Position numbers and translations under genes: made by a program. From the NCBI RefSeq assembly GCF_900156205.1, contig NZ_FTNA01000002.1, positions 255,668 to 319,667 on the forward strand: 64,000 bases of DNA. The letters are read 5' to 3'. Shown here piece after piece: positions 45,637 through 63,914 of the stretch; position 1 is the first letter of the stretch, and each line of letters begins with the position of its first letter. This DNA comes from Leptospira interrogans (GTDB lineage: Bacteria; Spirochaetota; Leptospiria; Leptospirales; Leptospiraceae). The notes beneath the pieces were generated by a model. That model did not search any database. It was not told the DNA's origin and saw only the letters and a list, made by a program, of their open reading frames with translations.

Positions 45637-46536
45637 ATGAATCAAACTCTAACATCTCTGAAGCAATACGGAAGTCTTATTAAGTTTTCTCATACATTAT
45701 TCGCGCTCCCTTTTGCAGGAATTGCATTTGTTCTATCCTTTCTAAAAACACAGGGGCGATCCATATCGGACTGGGTTATACTTTCGATTCTAATTTTGAT
45801 TTCCATGATATTCGCAAGATCCGCAGCTATGGGTTTTAATCGCATCGTAGATACAGATATAGACTTAAAAAATGAGCGTACTCGGGATAGAGAAATTCCA
45901 GCAGGTAAAATTTCAAAACGTTCCGCGATTTTGTTTGTTGTTTTATCTTCTTGCGGATTTTTAATCGTGAGTTGGTTTATCAATCCGATGGCGTTTCTAT
46001 TTTCCTTTCCTACCTTAATCATTCTTTTAGGATATTCTTTGGCAAAACGATTCACTTGGTTTTGTCATTTCATTTTAGGTTTTTCGATCGGACTTGCACC
46101 ACTTGCAACTTGGGTGGCAGTTCGGGAAGAAATCGTTTGGGAACCAATTCTTTGGACAATTGGTCTTGCATTCAATCTGGCTGGGTTTGATATTCTTTAC
46201 GCTCTACAAGACCAAGAGTTCGATCAAAAAGAAGGGCTTTATTCCATACCCGCAAAGTTCGGAAAAAAAATTTCTCTTAGAATTGCAATCGCGAGTCATA
46301 TCCTTTGTATCGGATTCTTATTTATGGCCGGTTTTGCTTCCGGGCTTGGATTTATATTTATAATATTTTTAATAGTTACCTCATATTTTCTTTTTCAAGA
46401 ACACCAAATCGTTAGAACTTCTGGAAATAATTTTTTTCCTCCAAAATTTTACCAAATTCATTCTTATATTTCTTTGATCCTGTTTGCAGGATTGTTATTC
46501 GATCGAGTTTTCTATTTTTTGTTTTTAGTATTCTAA
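45637..46536 (+). CDS. UbiA-family prenyltransferase
   Basis: Integral membrane enzyme that attaches an isoprenoid chain to an aromatic acid. The first Mg-binding block is NRIVDTDID (N-x3-D-x3-D), in [17 protein letters not shown]; the second is [13 protein letters not shown]. About eight hydrophobic segments are present. Length 299 from the chosen ATG is normal; an ATG at 45604 would add 11 residues. AAAGG lies just before the chosen ATG. Together with UbiD- and UbiX-like genes nearby it suggests a quinone pathway of the 4-hydroxybenzoate or futalosine (MqnP/MqnL/MqnM) type. Confidence 0.88.
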   Translation: MNQTLTSLKQYGSLIKFSHTLFALPFAGIAFVLSFLKTQGRSISDWVILSILILISMIFARSAAMGFNRIVDTDIDLKNERTRDREIPAGKISKRSAILFVVLSSCGFLIVSWFINPMAFLFSFPTLIILLGYSLAKRFTWFCHFILGFSIGLAPLATWVAVREEIVWEPILWTIGLAFNLAGFDILYALQDQEFDQKEGLYSIPAKFGKKISLRIAIASHILCIGFLFMAGFASGLGFIFIIFLIVTSYFLFQEHQIVRTSGNNFFPPKFYQIHSYISLILFAGLLFDRVFYFLFLVF

Positions 46537-46630
46537 CCGTTCTTGGTTAGATTTCGCTTAGCAAGCGTTTCAAAACTATAAAAAAGACTACATCGTTTTA
46601 TATTGGGAATCTTTATAAAATTTAAAATCT

Positions 46631-46781
46631 TGTTCCAAAACCTCAAAAAATTTTACACGATCATTCTTTAGAAATTTTTAATAAAATGCAGTAGTTCCTA
46701 AAAATTAGGTTGTATTTGGCAATTTGCGAACTTTCGAGTAGTTCTTCTAATCTCATTAAATTTTTGTAGTAGTTCCCACAT
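46631..46781 (+). repeat. ~150-bp repeat (CCCAAAACCT family), copy next to 46824
   Basis: TTCCAAAACCTC to GTAGTAGTTCCCACA. It aligns with 24905-25050 almost throughout. The left end still resembles the terminal repeat CTTGTCCCAAAACCT, and the right terminal repeat is degraded. Confidence 0.7.
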
Positions 46782-46823
46782 TGGACAGTTTTCAAGCCCA
46801 GGAAGGCGCCATTTTGTCTAAGA

Positions 46824-46993
46824 ACTTGTCCCAAAACCTTAAAGAATTTACATGATAGTTCTTTAGAAATTTTTAATAAAACACAATGGTTCCTACAAAA
46901 ACCGTCACATTTGGTAATTTGCGAACTTTCAAGCAATTCTAATATTGTTAAATTTTTGTGTGAGTTCCCACATCTTGAGGTTTTGGGACAAGT
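46824..46993 (+). repeat. 170-bp element with perfect 16-bp terminal inverted repeats
   Basis: ACTTGTCCCAAAACCT (46824-46839) is the exact reverse complement of 46978-46993. The interior matches the two ~150-bp copies (24905 and 46631). A further relative with degraded ends TATCCCAAAG / CTTTTGGGATA lies at 56231-56366. No coding capacity; looks like a non-autonomous mobile element. Confidence 0.7.
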
Positions 46994-47055
46994 CCTAAAT
47001 AGAATTCTAGTATCAAATTTATGCGTAAAATCGCCGTTTTTCGACCATTCTTCAA

Positions 47056-47233
47056 TTACTACTCGGACGCATGAAAATAGTACCAAGTTATTAACGGCCT
47101 AATTTACGAAAAAATAGTGGTACTTAAAAAATACCGCAAATTCGGAATTTACGACATTTTAAAGCAAGACCAAAATATTCAAATTTTTGAAACAATCTAA
47201 CACAAGTATTCTATTCATGCGTCCGAGTAGTAA
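47056..47233. repeat. 178-bp element with perfect 20-bp terminal inverted repeats
   Basis: TTACTACTCGGACGCATGAA (47056-47075) is the exact reverse complement of 47214-47233. The interior has no open frame. A worn copy lies at 966-1142, and solitary end-like stretches (TTCTGAGTA or TTCCGAGT) occur near 14000, 53810 and 56050. Confidence 0.7.
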
Positions 47234-47336
47234 AATAGGTCCGTGTTTTTAAAAAACGTGGTAGTTCCCACAAATTTACCGATTCCTACTAGTAAGGCGC
47301 ATGAGTTTAACGTGAGTTTCAACGTAAAGAAATCCA

Positions 47337-47507
47337 TGATTCATTTCTCTTAAAAAGCTGGAATCTGAACTCTACAGATTGATTTCTAAAATGTGGGAAC
47401 TACCACAAATCACGATTTTACGAATCAATTCTTAAATTGTAGGAACTCATACTCTTAGAAAATTCTTTCTCGTTTTCTTATGTAGAACTCATGTGAGTTT
47501 AAAAACA
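47337..47507 (+). repeat. ~165-bp repeat (GAACTCATAC family)
   Basis: Matches 24522-24683 along its length, including CTAAAATGTGGGAACT, AAATTGTAGGAACTCATACT and TAGAACTCATGTGAG at the end. ACGTGAGTTT just upstream (about 47328) is a rough reverse of that end. Confidence 0.65.
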
Positions 47508-48138
47508 GAATTTTAAGTCTTCTAATAGCTCTTTGAATAAAGCCCTTTTAGATAATTTTGGTATTTTGGGTTAATAAATTTGTGGAATTTTGGTAAAATG
47601 TAGGAACTCATACAAAAAAGTAGATCACAAGTAAAATCTAAGATTGTAGGAACTACTCCATTTTCATAAAATCCACAGTTAAGTTTTCAGTACTATTTTT
47701 ACATATCTTTATAGTAACAATCGTCCAATCAAATTTCTGTATAAAAACCGTCATTTTGCGATCATCAAATCAAAGTTCATTTTATAGAGAGGTCTCAATA
47801 ACTTTTTAATAAAAGATGTAATAGTTCCCACATTGATCTAAAATAAATGTAGTCATTTTTTTAAAAACCGAATCTCATAAACTTCTAATATAAAAAAGAT
47901 TTACAACAATTTTATACTTCTAAAGACTTTAATCTTAGCTTGTAATAGTTCCCACATTGAACGGTTTCACTCAAAAATTATATAAAAGGGCAGCAATATT
48001 TTGTTATGGAACACAATTTTGCGATAAAAATTTAAGATACTCAAATTTTATACAAATCAATAGGACAAAATTCTAAAAACTGAAATTGAAAATCTACTTC
48101 AAAGAATTTTAAAATTTCTGCATATATTAAGAGATAAA

Positions 48139-48753
48139 ATGAAACTTGTATTAGGAATAGCAGGAGCCAGCGGCTCCATTTACGCGGAAAGATTTATCAA
48201 AGCACTTTTTACAATCGAAGGAACTACTTTTTTAGTCTGCAGTAATGCGTCTCTTAGAGTTTTTAGAGAGGAAATGGAATGTAAGGTCTCTTCGTCAAAA
48301 GAATTACTAGATTTTATCGTTTCTAAATATAAGATCCATACCACTCGTCATCGATTTGAAATCCGCAGTTTTACAGACATAGGAGCAGACATAGCCTCCG
48401 GTTCCAATTTTTGGAACGCGATGGTAATCCTTCCCTGTTCCATGAAAATGATCGCTTCAATTAACGCCGGTTTAACGGAAAACCTAATTGAAAGAGCCGC
48501 CGATGTCACTTTAAAAGAGAGAAGAAACCTTATAATAGTTCCAAGGGAAACACCTTACAATCGAATTCATCTGAAAAATATGTTAGAACTTCACGACGCA
48601 GGTGGAATTATTCTACCTGCTTCTCCGGGATTTTATCAGTTGCCTAAAACTTTGGAGGACTTAGGAGATTTCATCAGCGAAAAAGTTTTCAAACTTTTGG
48701 GTATGGAACTAAATCTATACCCGCCATGGACTCCTAAAAATACAGAGGAATAA
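48139..48753 (+). CDS. ubiX: flavin prenyltransferase UbiX
   Basis: Attaches dimethylallyl to reduced FMN, making the cofactor that UbiD-type decarboxylases need. It has [14 protein letters not shown] at the N-terminus, [54 protein letters not shown] in separable conserved blocks, and PASPGFY near the end. Length 204 is normal. It is alone on the plus strand and convergent with the next gene at six bases. The partner UbiD-like protein is encoded at 39528-41285. Confidence 0.94.
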   Translation: MKLVLGIAGASGSIYAERFIKALFTIEGTTFLVCSNASLRVFREEMECKVSSSKELLDFIVSKYKIHTTRHRFEIRSFTDIGADIASGSNFWNAMVILPCSMKMIASINAGLTENLIERAADVTLKERRNLIIVPRETPYNRIHLKNMLELHDAGGIILPASPGFYQLPKTLEDLGDFISEKVFKLLGMELNLYPPWTPKNTEE

Positions 48754-48759
48754 TTCTTA

Positions 48760-49461
<702 letters not shown>

Positions 49462-49492
49462 GTCTCTCTATGTACAACAGACTCCAAAGCGT

Positions 49493-51415
<1,923 letters not shown>

Positions 51416-51419
<4 letters not shown>

Positions 51420-51676
51420 TCGGATTCAGAAAGTTCCAAAATTCCCAACACTTCACCTTTGCGAACAATAGATCCTTTCTCTTTTATAATTTGCGTTAGT
51501 GTACCTTTCACTGGAGACTCCATTGGAAAACACGCTTTATCCGTAACTAGCTCCAGAACCTCTTGACCTTGTTCTACCAAATCACCTATCTGCGAATTCC
51601 AGTGAACGAGTTCTATCTTGTCGGTATCTCCTAGATCCGGCGTGATCAATTCAAAAATGTAGGATTTTGATTTCAT
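51416..51676 (-). CDS. free-standing lipoyl (biotinyl-lipoyl) domain protein
   Basis: An 86-residue protein that is essentially one lipoyl domain. It reads [40 protein letters not shown]. The VTDKA turn places Lys47 at the modification site, and the Thr-Asp before it favours lipoyl over biotin, whose site is usually MKM. No E2 catalytic or E1/E3-binding domain is attached, unlike normal 2-oxo acid dehydrogenases. It is first in a set with a phosphoesterase and Mrp. It may be a carrier for a separate enzyme; GcvH would be longer. Confidence 0.8.
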
Positions 51677-51743
51677 AGTTTAAAACAAACTTGCGTAAAA
51701 GACTTTGTACATCAATGATACCTAAAAAACTCGGCGGGGATAT

Positions 51744-52574
<831 letters not shown>

Positions 52575-53098
52575 TTTTATTATAAAATTGTTATTTATTT
52601 TCGAGAATTTCAACAAGAGAATTCAAAGATAAAATTCGGATTTATACATAAAATCTACATTAGTTATTCATAAATTAAAAACTTATAATAAATGTTCATT
52701 TTACTTATAAATAAATAGAGTTATTGAAAAATTCTATAATGGAGATTAACAAAATTGCTTCTATCTATCATTTCCATATAACGGAAAACTATGTAAAATT
52801 AATTTTTCAAAAACTCAAACGTACTTAACTTTTTAAAGACTAGTAAAAAATTTGGCTTAAGAAAAATTTTCTAAAATATAATTCCTTACTTGTAATGACT
52901 ATCGATCTATAAAACGTAATCCTTAATTTTTGCGAATAAATACTATCTATTTTATTTTTTTAAACGGATTGTGCAGTAGAGATAAATTAATTGTAGAACT
53001 TTATTTTTTTATAAAAACTTGCAAAAAGTTAATCTATATTAAAGTTTTAAAACAAATTCTCTCAGAGTTAGATTTTCCATTTATACATTTTAAATTTT
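52575..53098. other. 524-bp non-coding gap
   Basis: Contains the element at 52715-52816 and, near 52645-52710, a worn TTTATACATAAAATCTAC-type repeat. Downstream to the lipoprotein start it is AT-rich without recognisable features. Confidence 0.55.
52715..52816. repeat. ~102-bp inverted-repeat element, diverged copy
   Basis: AATAGAGTTATTGAAAAATT at the left and AATTTTTCAAAAACTC at the right are imperfect inverted repeats. Interior fragments (ATTAACAAAATTGCTTC) match the copies at 7271-7378 and 56391-56493. Confidence 0.6.
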
Positions 53099-53617
53099 AT
53101 GAAAAACAAATTTCACAGATCAGTTTTCTTTTTAGTTATATTCAATATTTTATCTCAAATCGCATGTATTGATTTATATGTAGGTGGTGCACATATAGAC
53201 GAATCCGGAATCGATTCTTCGAAAACCGTTACGAAATACGAATGGACACAACGTATGGTTGAAGCTTATTCAAGCCGATATACCTCCTGCGGATTTGACG
53301 TTTTTAAAATGGAAGAAAATGAATTTTATACACTGGTCAGTTTGTTAATTTTAGGGAGTAACGAAGAATATAACGGAATCTCGTTTTTTGACATGGAAGA
53401 AAATCTTAATGATTTATATCTATCCTTTAGTTCATCTAAAACACATTACTTTTATAAAGATTCTTTAGAATACTGTACCCGAACCATATTAACTAGCCCT
53501 TGCCAACCAAACCCACAAGATCAAGCTAGTTCTTTATATCTTGCGGTAATTCGAAGTTGTTTACTAAATCCGGGCAATTCTGCAAACTTCTGGGAGAAAG
53601 GACAAGGAAATTGGTAA
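53099..53617 (+). CDS. hypothetical lipoprotein
   Basis: A 172-residue protein with signal peptide and lipobox LSQIAC (Cys23). The mature part has further cysteines (SCGFD, EYCTRT, SPCQPN, RSCLLN) that could form two disulfides. It begins after a low-complexity, AT-rich leader without clear ribosome site. No homologous family comes to mind; probably a Leptospira-specific surface or periplasmic lipoprotein. Confidence 0.7.
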   Translation: MKNKFHRSVFFLVIFNILSQIACIDLYVGGAHIDESGIDSSKTVTKYEWTQRMVEAYSSRYTSCGFDVFKMEENEFYTLVSLLILGSNEEYNGISFFDMEENLNDLYLSFSSSKTHYFYKDSLEYCTRTILTSPCQPNPQDQASSLYLAVIRSCLLNPGNSANFWEKGQGNW

Positions 53618-53836
53618 TTTTCCCATTTCTGAATTCCTCAAAAACGTAGTAAAATTTCACAAAATGCAAAAATTTTCTCCCGAAACAATTTATCTGTTTT
53701 GAATATTAAATTCTTATAATTCTCTCCACATTAAAAAATCCACTCAGCTATATAAAAAAATACTAATAACTTAAACGAGTTTTTGAGATAAAAATTCTTG
53801 GTAATTCATTATATAGTTCTGAGTAGTACATAAGTT

Positions 53837-55342
53837 TTAATTTTTAGAACGATCAATTCTATAAATTTTACCGCTGCCAAAATCACTTAGATAAACTTTT
53901 CCAGCCGCATCCTTTCCAAAAGAAGAGATAAGTAAAGGCCATTTTCCTAGACTATAAACTTTCTTTGCAGGTTGTGTGGATTCGTCTGGAAGATCCAAGG
54001 CCCAGATTCTACCGGAAACAAAGTCTGCAAAAATATACTTTCCATTTAAATCCGATATTAGAGAATTAGAATATACATAACCACCAGTAATCGACTGGCC
54101 TTCTTCGCGACCATATTCATAAATCGGATCGATCAGACCTTCTTGCTTGCAATTCCTTTTTGGTTCAAAACAATGTGAAGCTTCTTTAATATTCCATCCA
54201 TAATTTTTTCCTCGTTCTACAATACTAACCTCTTCCCAAAGATCCTGCCCCACATCTGCAACAATCAACCTTCCTTTAGGATCAAAACTATACCTCCAAG
54301 GATTTCTAAAACCATATGCAAACGTTTCAGGGGCACAACAAGAATCATTTATAAAAGGATTGTCTTCTGGAATTTTATAACCTTTTCCATTTTCCGAAGA
54401 ATTAACATCGATACGCAGCATACTTCCCAGTAAAGTCTTAGGGTTTTGTCCGTTTTTTTTCGGATCATCCTTCCAACCCCCATCTCCCCAAGCTATATAT
54501 AAATAATGATCCGGACCAAAGGCGAGTTGTCCCGCATTATGATTCGGATACGGCTGAACCACTTCCATGATAATTCGTTCGGCAGTAATTTTAGATTTAT
54601 CTAATTCTTTAGGAGAAGAAGCGATCCATTCGCTTACACGACTTGTATCTTTTCCGTTTACTTTTAAAACATAGTTAAGATAGAATTTACCGTTTTTTAA
54701 AAAATCAGGATGAAACGCCAAACCTAAAAGACCTTGTTCCGATTCAGAAAGAACATTCAAAGTCAGTAATATTCCGGTTTCATTTTTACGAACTTTTCCC
54801 CAACGAAGAGTACCTTTTTGTTCAGTAACTAAAAAAGTTTCCGTTTCACCGGGAGGGAACTGAATATCTGTTGGTTGTTGAAATCCCGAAGAAACTTCTT
54901 CAAGAGAAATTAAAATTCTTTCTTTGGTTACGTCTTTACCAGAATAAATCGGTTGCAAAAGGCTAGAATTCCCTTCCGCCTTATACTTGTCAGGTGCTCC
55001 TAAAACTTCAACGAGAGTTTTTTGAACCCATTCACAGCCGTTTGAAAAAACAAAAAATATAAATAAAAAAAAGTATATGGAATTTTTTTTCCAAGTAAAA
55101 AAAATCCTATTACTCAGTTTAAAAATCTGAGTCGTTTGATGGATGTTTATCTGTAAACGTTTCAAATTTTTATCGAATGATTCAAAGAAAAATAGAAATT
55201 CTTGAAACATTTTTTGAATTCTAAAGAAAACACGTTCTAATCGATTTAGACAAGACGGAAACCATTTAGACAGTAGGTTTGAAATTTTACTTTCCTTTAT
55301 TCTAATAAACCAGTTACTACAAAATTTTATTTTAAAAAACAT
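53837..55342 (-). CDS. PQQ-type sugar dehydrogenase family lipoprotein
   Basis: Second propeller enzyme of the glucose/sorbosone dehydrogenase family. Blocks: [87 protein letters not shown] and ITGGYVYSN. Sequence resembles the protein at 8842-10191 throughout. Before the domain lies [17 protein letters not shown], a lipoprotein signal with lipobox FSNGC. About 85 AT-rich residues precede that signal, so the real start is unclear and may use a rare codon. Probably membrane-anchored outside the cytoplasm. Confidence 0.82.
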   Translation of the reverse strand: MFFKIKFCSNWFIRIKESKISNLLSKWFPSCLNRLERVFFRIQKMFQEFLFFFESFDKNLKRLQINIHQTTQIFKLSNRIFFTWKKNSIYFFLFIFFVFSNGCEWVQKTLVEVLGAPDKYKAEGNSSLLQPIYSGKDVTKERILISLEEVSSGFQQPTDIQFPPGETETFLVTEQKGTLRWGKVRKNETGILLTLNVLSESEQGLLGLAFHPDFLKNGKFYLNYVLKVNGKDTSRVSEWIASSPKELDKSKITAERIIMEVVQPYPNHNAGQLAFGPDHYLYIAWGDGGWKDDPKKNGQNPKTLLGSMLRIDVNSSENGKGYKIPEDNPFINDSCCAPETFAYGFRNPWRYSFDPKGRLIVADVGQDLWEEVSIVERGKNYGWNIKEASHCFEPKRNCKQEGLIDPIYEYGREEGQSITGGYVYSNSLISDLNGKYIFADFVSGRIWALDLPDESTQPAKKVYSLGKWPLLISSFGKDAAGKVYLSDFGSGKIYRIDRSKN

Positions 55343-55911
55343 AACGTCATAGAATTTTATTTTTCAAAGAAGAGTCAAATCAAATTAAGAAACTTTTGTA
55401 TTCTCCGAATCGATGAAGTTTTAAAATCTAAAAAATTTACAAGTAAACTCTAAAACCTTTTCACTTTTTGGAAAATCTTGATAGAAAATTATTCTAAGAA
55501 AGATTCATAATAAAAAAATCCGTTTCATAAAAGTTTGTTTTATCGCAAGAAAATAAACGTGGACTTACCAATCTTTATAAAATTGAGCATTGGAAATTTT
55601 CGCCATAAAAAGCCATTTGAATATAAAATATATGCATTTCTACACTTAGAAATTCTGAGATTTTAACGGATTAACGGTTTTTGTATTGAGTCTTTTAATC
55701 AAAAGCTATAGAGCTATGTAATAGAACACCATACAAAACTTAAAAATTACAGTTTTTAATGATCTCTATCAAATTGAGTATCTAAATGTTTATCACAAAA
55801 AGTCATTTCACGTAAGTTCAATAGAATCCAATACGAAAACGATTGAAACGACGAAGAACTCATAAGAATGCTCAGTATCTCGCTTCTATAATAAATTATA
55901 ACTACAAACTA

Positions 55912-55992
55912 AATATTGCATTACGTTTTTTTTATGCAATTTATTGACTGGGACTGAAAATGTAGTCCGGCAACGCCGAATTTGTCCGGATT
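55912..55992 (+). repeat. ~80-bp repeat (TTACG family), direct copy
   Basis: AATATTGCATTACGTTTTTT, then TTTATTGACTGGGACTG, GCCGAATTTGTCCGG and TTTTCCTACGCTGAG. Matches 6854-6953 and, inverted, 742-836. Confidence 0.6.
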
Positions 55993-56390
55993 TTCCTACG
56001 CTGAGTTCACAAAATTAAAGTGTAAACTATTAGACTGGTAATTTATTATGTAGTTCCGAGTTATATCAATTAGGATCAACAAATCATTTCTAGTTTAAAA
56101 TCTGTTTTCAAAAATTCTAAAAATAACCTATTTAAAAAACTTTTATAAAAGGAGGAAACCTAGACAAAATGAGTTTTTGATTTCATGAAACAGTCGCAAA
56201 ACAATAATTTCATGTAATTTTTTTTTGAGATTATCCCAAAGCCTTGATGAAATAGTGTCATAAATTCTTCACAAACCAAAGGAGTTCCCACATCTTGGGC
56301 AATTTCAAATAGGCTTTATTATTTTAAACTCACGTAGGAATTCCTAGATTCTGGACTTTTGGGATAAGCTCTTTATTCATTTCTACATAA

Positions 56391-56493
56391 TAGAGTTGTT
56401 GAAAAACGAATTCTTCATCTTGTTTTTGTTTCATGAAATGGTTGAGTGAAGCAGTTCTGTGAATCGCCGCTATGGAATTTTTCAACAACTCTA
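56391..56493. repeat. 103-bp element with perfect 16-bp terminal inverted repeats
   Basis: TAGAGTTGTTGAAAAA (56391-56406) is the exact reverse complement of 56478-56493. The interior, read on the minus strand, has CCATAGCGGCGATT, CTGCTTCACTCAACC, TTTCATGAAAC and AACAAGAT. This is the reference copy for the relatives at 7271 and 52715 and the half-copies at 6279 and 6954. Confidence 0.75.
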
Positions 56494-56635
56494 ATAGAAA
56501 ATTCAGAATTTTACATTATTATAATTTTGAATCAGATTGTTATTTTTAGATTTCATAAAAATTTCAAAAAAAATCAATTTTTCCACACGGGTCACTACTT
56601 TGAGATTAAAAACTTATTATATTAGAAAAACTTAT

Positions 56636-58075
<1,440 letters not shown>

Positions 58076-58084
58076 ACTTTTATT

Positions 58085-59612
<1,528 letters not shown>

Positions 59613-59654
59613 AACAATAGAGATTTTTTAGAAATCCTAAGACAATGATCGTAC

Positions 59655-59720
59655 AACAAATTCCAGCATGAAATCGCCGTTTTGTGGTCATTATATTAAA
59701 AATTCATTTTATAGAAGCAA
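59655..59720 (+). repeat. ~65-bp dispersed repeat (CGCCGTTTTG family)
   Basis: GAAATCGCCGTTTTGTGGTC and AAAAATTCATTTTATAGAAG. Relatives occur near 7143-7206, 13845-13900, 23240-23276, 47010-47050 and 47728-47790. Fills the gap between xerC and pth. Confidence 0.5.
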
Positions 59721-59768
59721 AATCTATAGTCTTATACCCAGTTTTACAAAAGTGAAAACGATTCCTTC

Positions 59769-60328
59769 CTATTGATTATCGGAGAGTTTTTGAAATCCGT
59801 TTTTTCTTTCTCGAATCCAATCCGAGATTTTTTGCAAAGAAACTTTTACAAGTTCTGGAATTTTTTCTTTTTCGTTCGGAAGAAAATTGGAAAGCACATA
59901 ATCCGGCACTTCTGAAGTAATGGAAGGTTTTCCGACCCCAAACCTAAGTCGAAAGAATGTATTGGTACCTAATTTTTCTACTATGTTTCTAAGTCCGTTA
60001 TGACCAGCGTGTCCACCTCCGCCTTTCAATTTCAACTTACCGAACTCGAAATCAATTTCATCGTGAATAATTAAAATGTTTTCAGGAGAAATTCCGTTTT
60101 TTTTAGCGATTTCCGCAACAGACTTTCCAGAAAGATTCATAAATTCTAAGGGTTTTAGATAAAAAATCGTAACCCCATCTTCATCGGTTCTAGCTAAAGA
60201 ATATTTAGAATTGGTTTGATAACTTACGGAAGAAGAATCCAAGAGAGAATCCAAGATCACAAAACCGATGTTATGCCGGTTGTGAACATATTTTTGGCCT
60301 GGATTTCCAATCCCTACCAATAATAGTT

Positions 60329-60341
<13 letters not shown>
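59769..60341 (-). CDS. pth: peptidyl-tRNA hydrolase
   Basis: Releases tRNA from prematurely dropped peptidyl-tRNA. The active-site stretch [16 protein letters not shown] has the catalytic His23. MNLSGKSV supplies a conserved Asn, and [25 protein letters not shown] the catalytic Asp and substrate-binding loop. Length 190 is normal. It overlaps cimA by 13 bp. Confidence 0.95.
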
Positions 60342-62187
<1,846 letters not shown>

Positions 62188-62230
62188 ACAATCCGAGACT
62201 CTTCTTCGGTACCAGTGTTTTTTGTTTAGA

Positions 62231-62276
<46 letters not shown>

Positions 62277-62333
62277 ACGTTTCGGTACAATTTTCAATCG
62301 ATCCATTCTATAAAAAGAGGTAGGTTTTAAACC

Positions 62334-63893
62334 TTGAACGAACAGGCAGAATCCAAATCGGAAACGGCGAAGTTAGTGGATAAAAAAAGGATCGCAATCT
62401 GCGGAGGAACCTTAGGACGCGAAAATCGGTATTACGTTCGTGGCCAGGTTGTGGACGTGGGAATCACCGAAGAAATGAGAGACGATTCCCGTTGGGATTT
62501 GTTAAACGGCCTGTTTGAAGGTCAAGAAAAAGAAATCACTCCATTTTTAGATTATGGACTGGAACCAGTTCGAAAACCAATCTTAGTCGCAGAAATCTGG
62601 GACGAATCCGATGTTTTAGTTCATCAATCTCCCGAAATCAAAGGAGACGAAGGTGGATTTTTTTTTCACGAGTTCACAAAACCCCTTCCTCCCGGAAAGT
62701 ATATCTTTCAGATTCGTTTTAGAAAATTAGATTCTTACAGACAATTTACAAAAGACATAGCTTACTTAAATCAAAAAGGAAAAAGCGAAATTTCCGGACA
62801 ATCCTTAATCGGAAAAGGAAAACTCAGAATTCTTCCCGAAAACTTTAACGGTTACGTCACTACTTCGGATATAGACCAGACTTATCTTGCTACGGACATT
62901 CATTCTAACAAAGGAAAACTTTCTACGTTATTCGAAACACCACAACAAAAACTCCCTCTCCCTGGAATGCCAGCTCTCTATAGAGAAATTAGATTGGCTA
63001 CAGAAGATTCCCCCCTCTGTTTTATATCCGCCAGTCCTCATTTTTTTAGAAGGACATTACTGAGTACGATTCAAAGTCATTCCATCACAACCGAATCTTT
63101 ACATCTTAAATATTTAGAAGGAACCATTAAAGGGATTGTCGAAAAATTTTGGGACTCGGTAACCCATCCAGCCAAATTCATAACGGATGGAATTTTAGGT
63201 TCTATGGAAAGAATTCGAAAATTTGCAGGAGCTTCATTTCAAAGTCTTTTTGATCAGATGAGCTACAAACTTACAATTCTACTTCGAGACAGATTGTATC
63301 TTCCTACAAACGCAAAGGAAATTTTAATTGGAGACAATACCGAAAGTGATTATTTAATCTTTATTCTTTATCAATATATTCTATGCGGTAAAATGCAAGG
63401 GAAAGAATTGGAAGACTATCTATATCGTCTAAACTTTTTAGGAAGGGATGCAATTACAAGAGACGCCGCAAGAATAATCCGAGAACTCGGAGAAGAAAAT
63501 AGAAATATTCATGGAGATTTAAATTCGGTTTCCTTGGTTCTTATCAATAAAACTGTTCACGGACCGGATCAGGAGGAAATGCATTGGAACATTCAAAGTG
63601 CACTTCCTGCTGGAATCGATCCTTTTAAACAAAAAGAGATTCATCCGTATATTTTAACCGAAGGCGCTCCCGGTTTTGCGGTAGTACTTCAAGATAATGG
63701 AATATTAGATACTTCTGCTGTATTTAGGATTGTAGCGGAAATGGCAGGAGAATGGATGGAAGGTAAAGTGATTGATTCCACGGCGTTGATGGAATGGATT
63801 CAAAATTTGACTCTACCAGGAGATTATCAAAACGAAAAAGATCTGATTTTAGAGGGTTTGAAAAAGGCTCTGAAAAAAGAAGAAATTTCTTAG
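62334..63893 (+). CDS. App1-like phosphatase (DUF2183)
   Basis: A 519-residue protein. The middle part has the HAD-like catalytic block TSDIDQTYLATD (Asp179, Asp181, Thr183), then PGMPALYR, ISASPHFFRR and ILIGDNTESD (third acid pair). This matches the catalytic domain of yeast App1, a phosphatidate phosphatase. An N-terminal beta domain (about 20-135, YYVRGQVVDVGI) precedes it. The C-terminal ~150 residues are unfamiliar. Its start lies 90 bp from the divergent Smr gene. Lipid substrate is inference. Confidence 0.8.
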   Translation: MNEQAESKSETAKLVDKKRIAICGGTLGRENRYYVRGQVVDVGITEEMRDDSRWDLLNGLFEGQEKEITPFLDYGLEPVRKPILVAEIWDESDVLVHQSPEIKGDEGGFFFHEFTKPLPPGKYIFQIRFRKLDSYRQFTKDIAYLNQKGKSEISGQSLIGKGKLRILPENFNGYVTTSDIDQTYLATDIHSNKGKLSTLFETPQQKLPLPGMPALYREIRLATEDSPLCFISASPHFFRRTLLSTIQSHSITTESLHLKYLEGTIKGIVEKFWDSVTHPAKFITDGILGSMERIRKFAGASFQSLFDQMSYKLTILLRDRLYLPTNAKEILIGDNTESDYLIFILYQYILCGKMQGKELEDYLYRLNFLGRDAITRDAARIIRELGEENRNIHGDLNSVSLVLINKTVHGPDQEEMHWNIQSALPAGIDPFKQKEIHPYILTEGAPGFAVVLQDNGILDTSAVFRIVAEMAGEWMEGKVIDSTALMEWIQNLTLPGDYQNEKDLILEGLKKALKKEEIS

Positions 63894-63914
63894 AAACGTT
63901 GTCTTTTTTATCGA

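Larger units (their letters stand above)
46537..48138. other. 1.6-kb non-coding gap packed with repeats
   Basis: Holds at least four repeat copies listed separately, plus GTGGGAACT-type motifs near 47270, 47396, 47605, 47645, 47826 and 47946, a CGTCATTTTGCGATC-type repeat at about 47728-47790 and an arm of the TACTCAATTTTATAGA family near 48008-48060. A 141-codon minus-strand frame at 46661-47086 is composed of two repeat copies and is not taken as a gene. Confidence 0.7.
55343..56635. other. 1.29-kb non-coding gap of repeats
   Basis: Contains two arms of the TACTCAATTTTATAGA family (about 55574-55615 and 55757-55805), a TTACG-family copy, a CCCAAAACCT-family relative (56231-56366) and the best-preserved TAGAGTTGTTGAAAAA element. 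A frame at 56537-56779 overlaps the end of hslU and is not credible. Confidence 0.65.

Noticed and set aside
45318..45683. 121-codon plus-strand frame
   Set aside because: Antisense to the ferritin-like gene; residues are the shadow of that gene plus a short intergenic piece.
46661..47086. 141-codon minus-strand frame
   Set aside because: It runs through two copies of the same DNA repeat, so its peptide repeats (LELLESSQI) reflect the repeat and not a protein; no ribosome site or known domain.
46537..48138. Degraded insertion sequence with transposase
   Set aside because: Inverted-repeat elements are present but no transposase-like reading frame or motif was found on either strand.
52930..53172. 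80-codon plus-strand frame before the lipoprotein gene
   Set aside because: Overlaps the lipoprotein start in another frame and is low-complexity Ile/Phe/Lys sequence.
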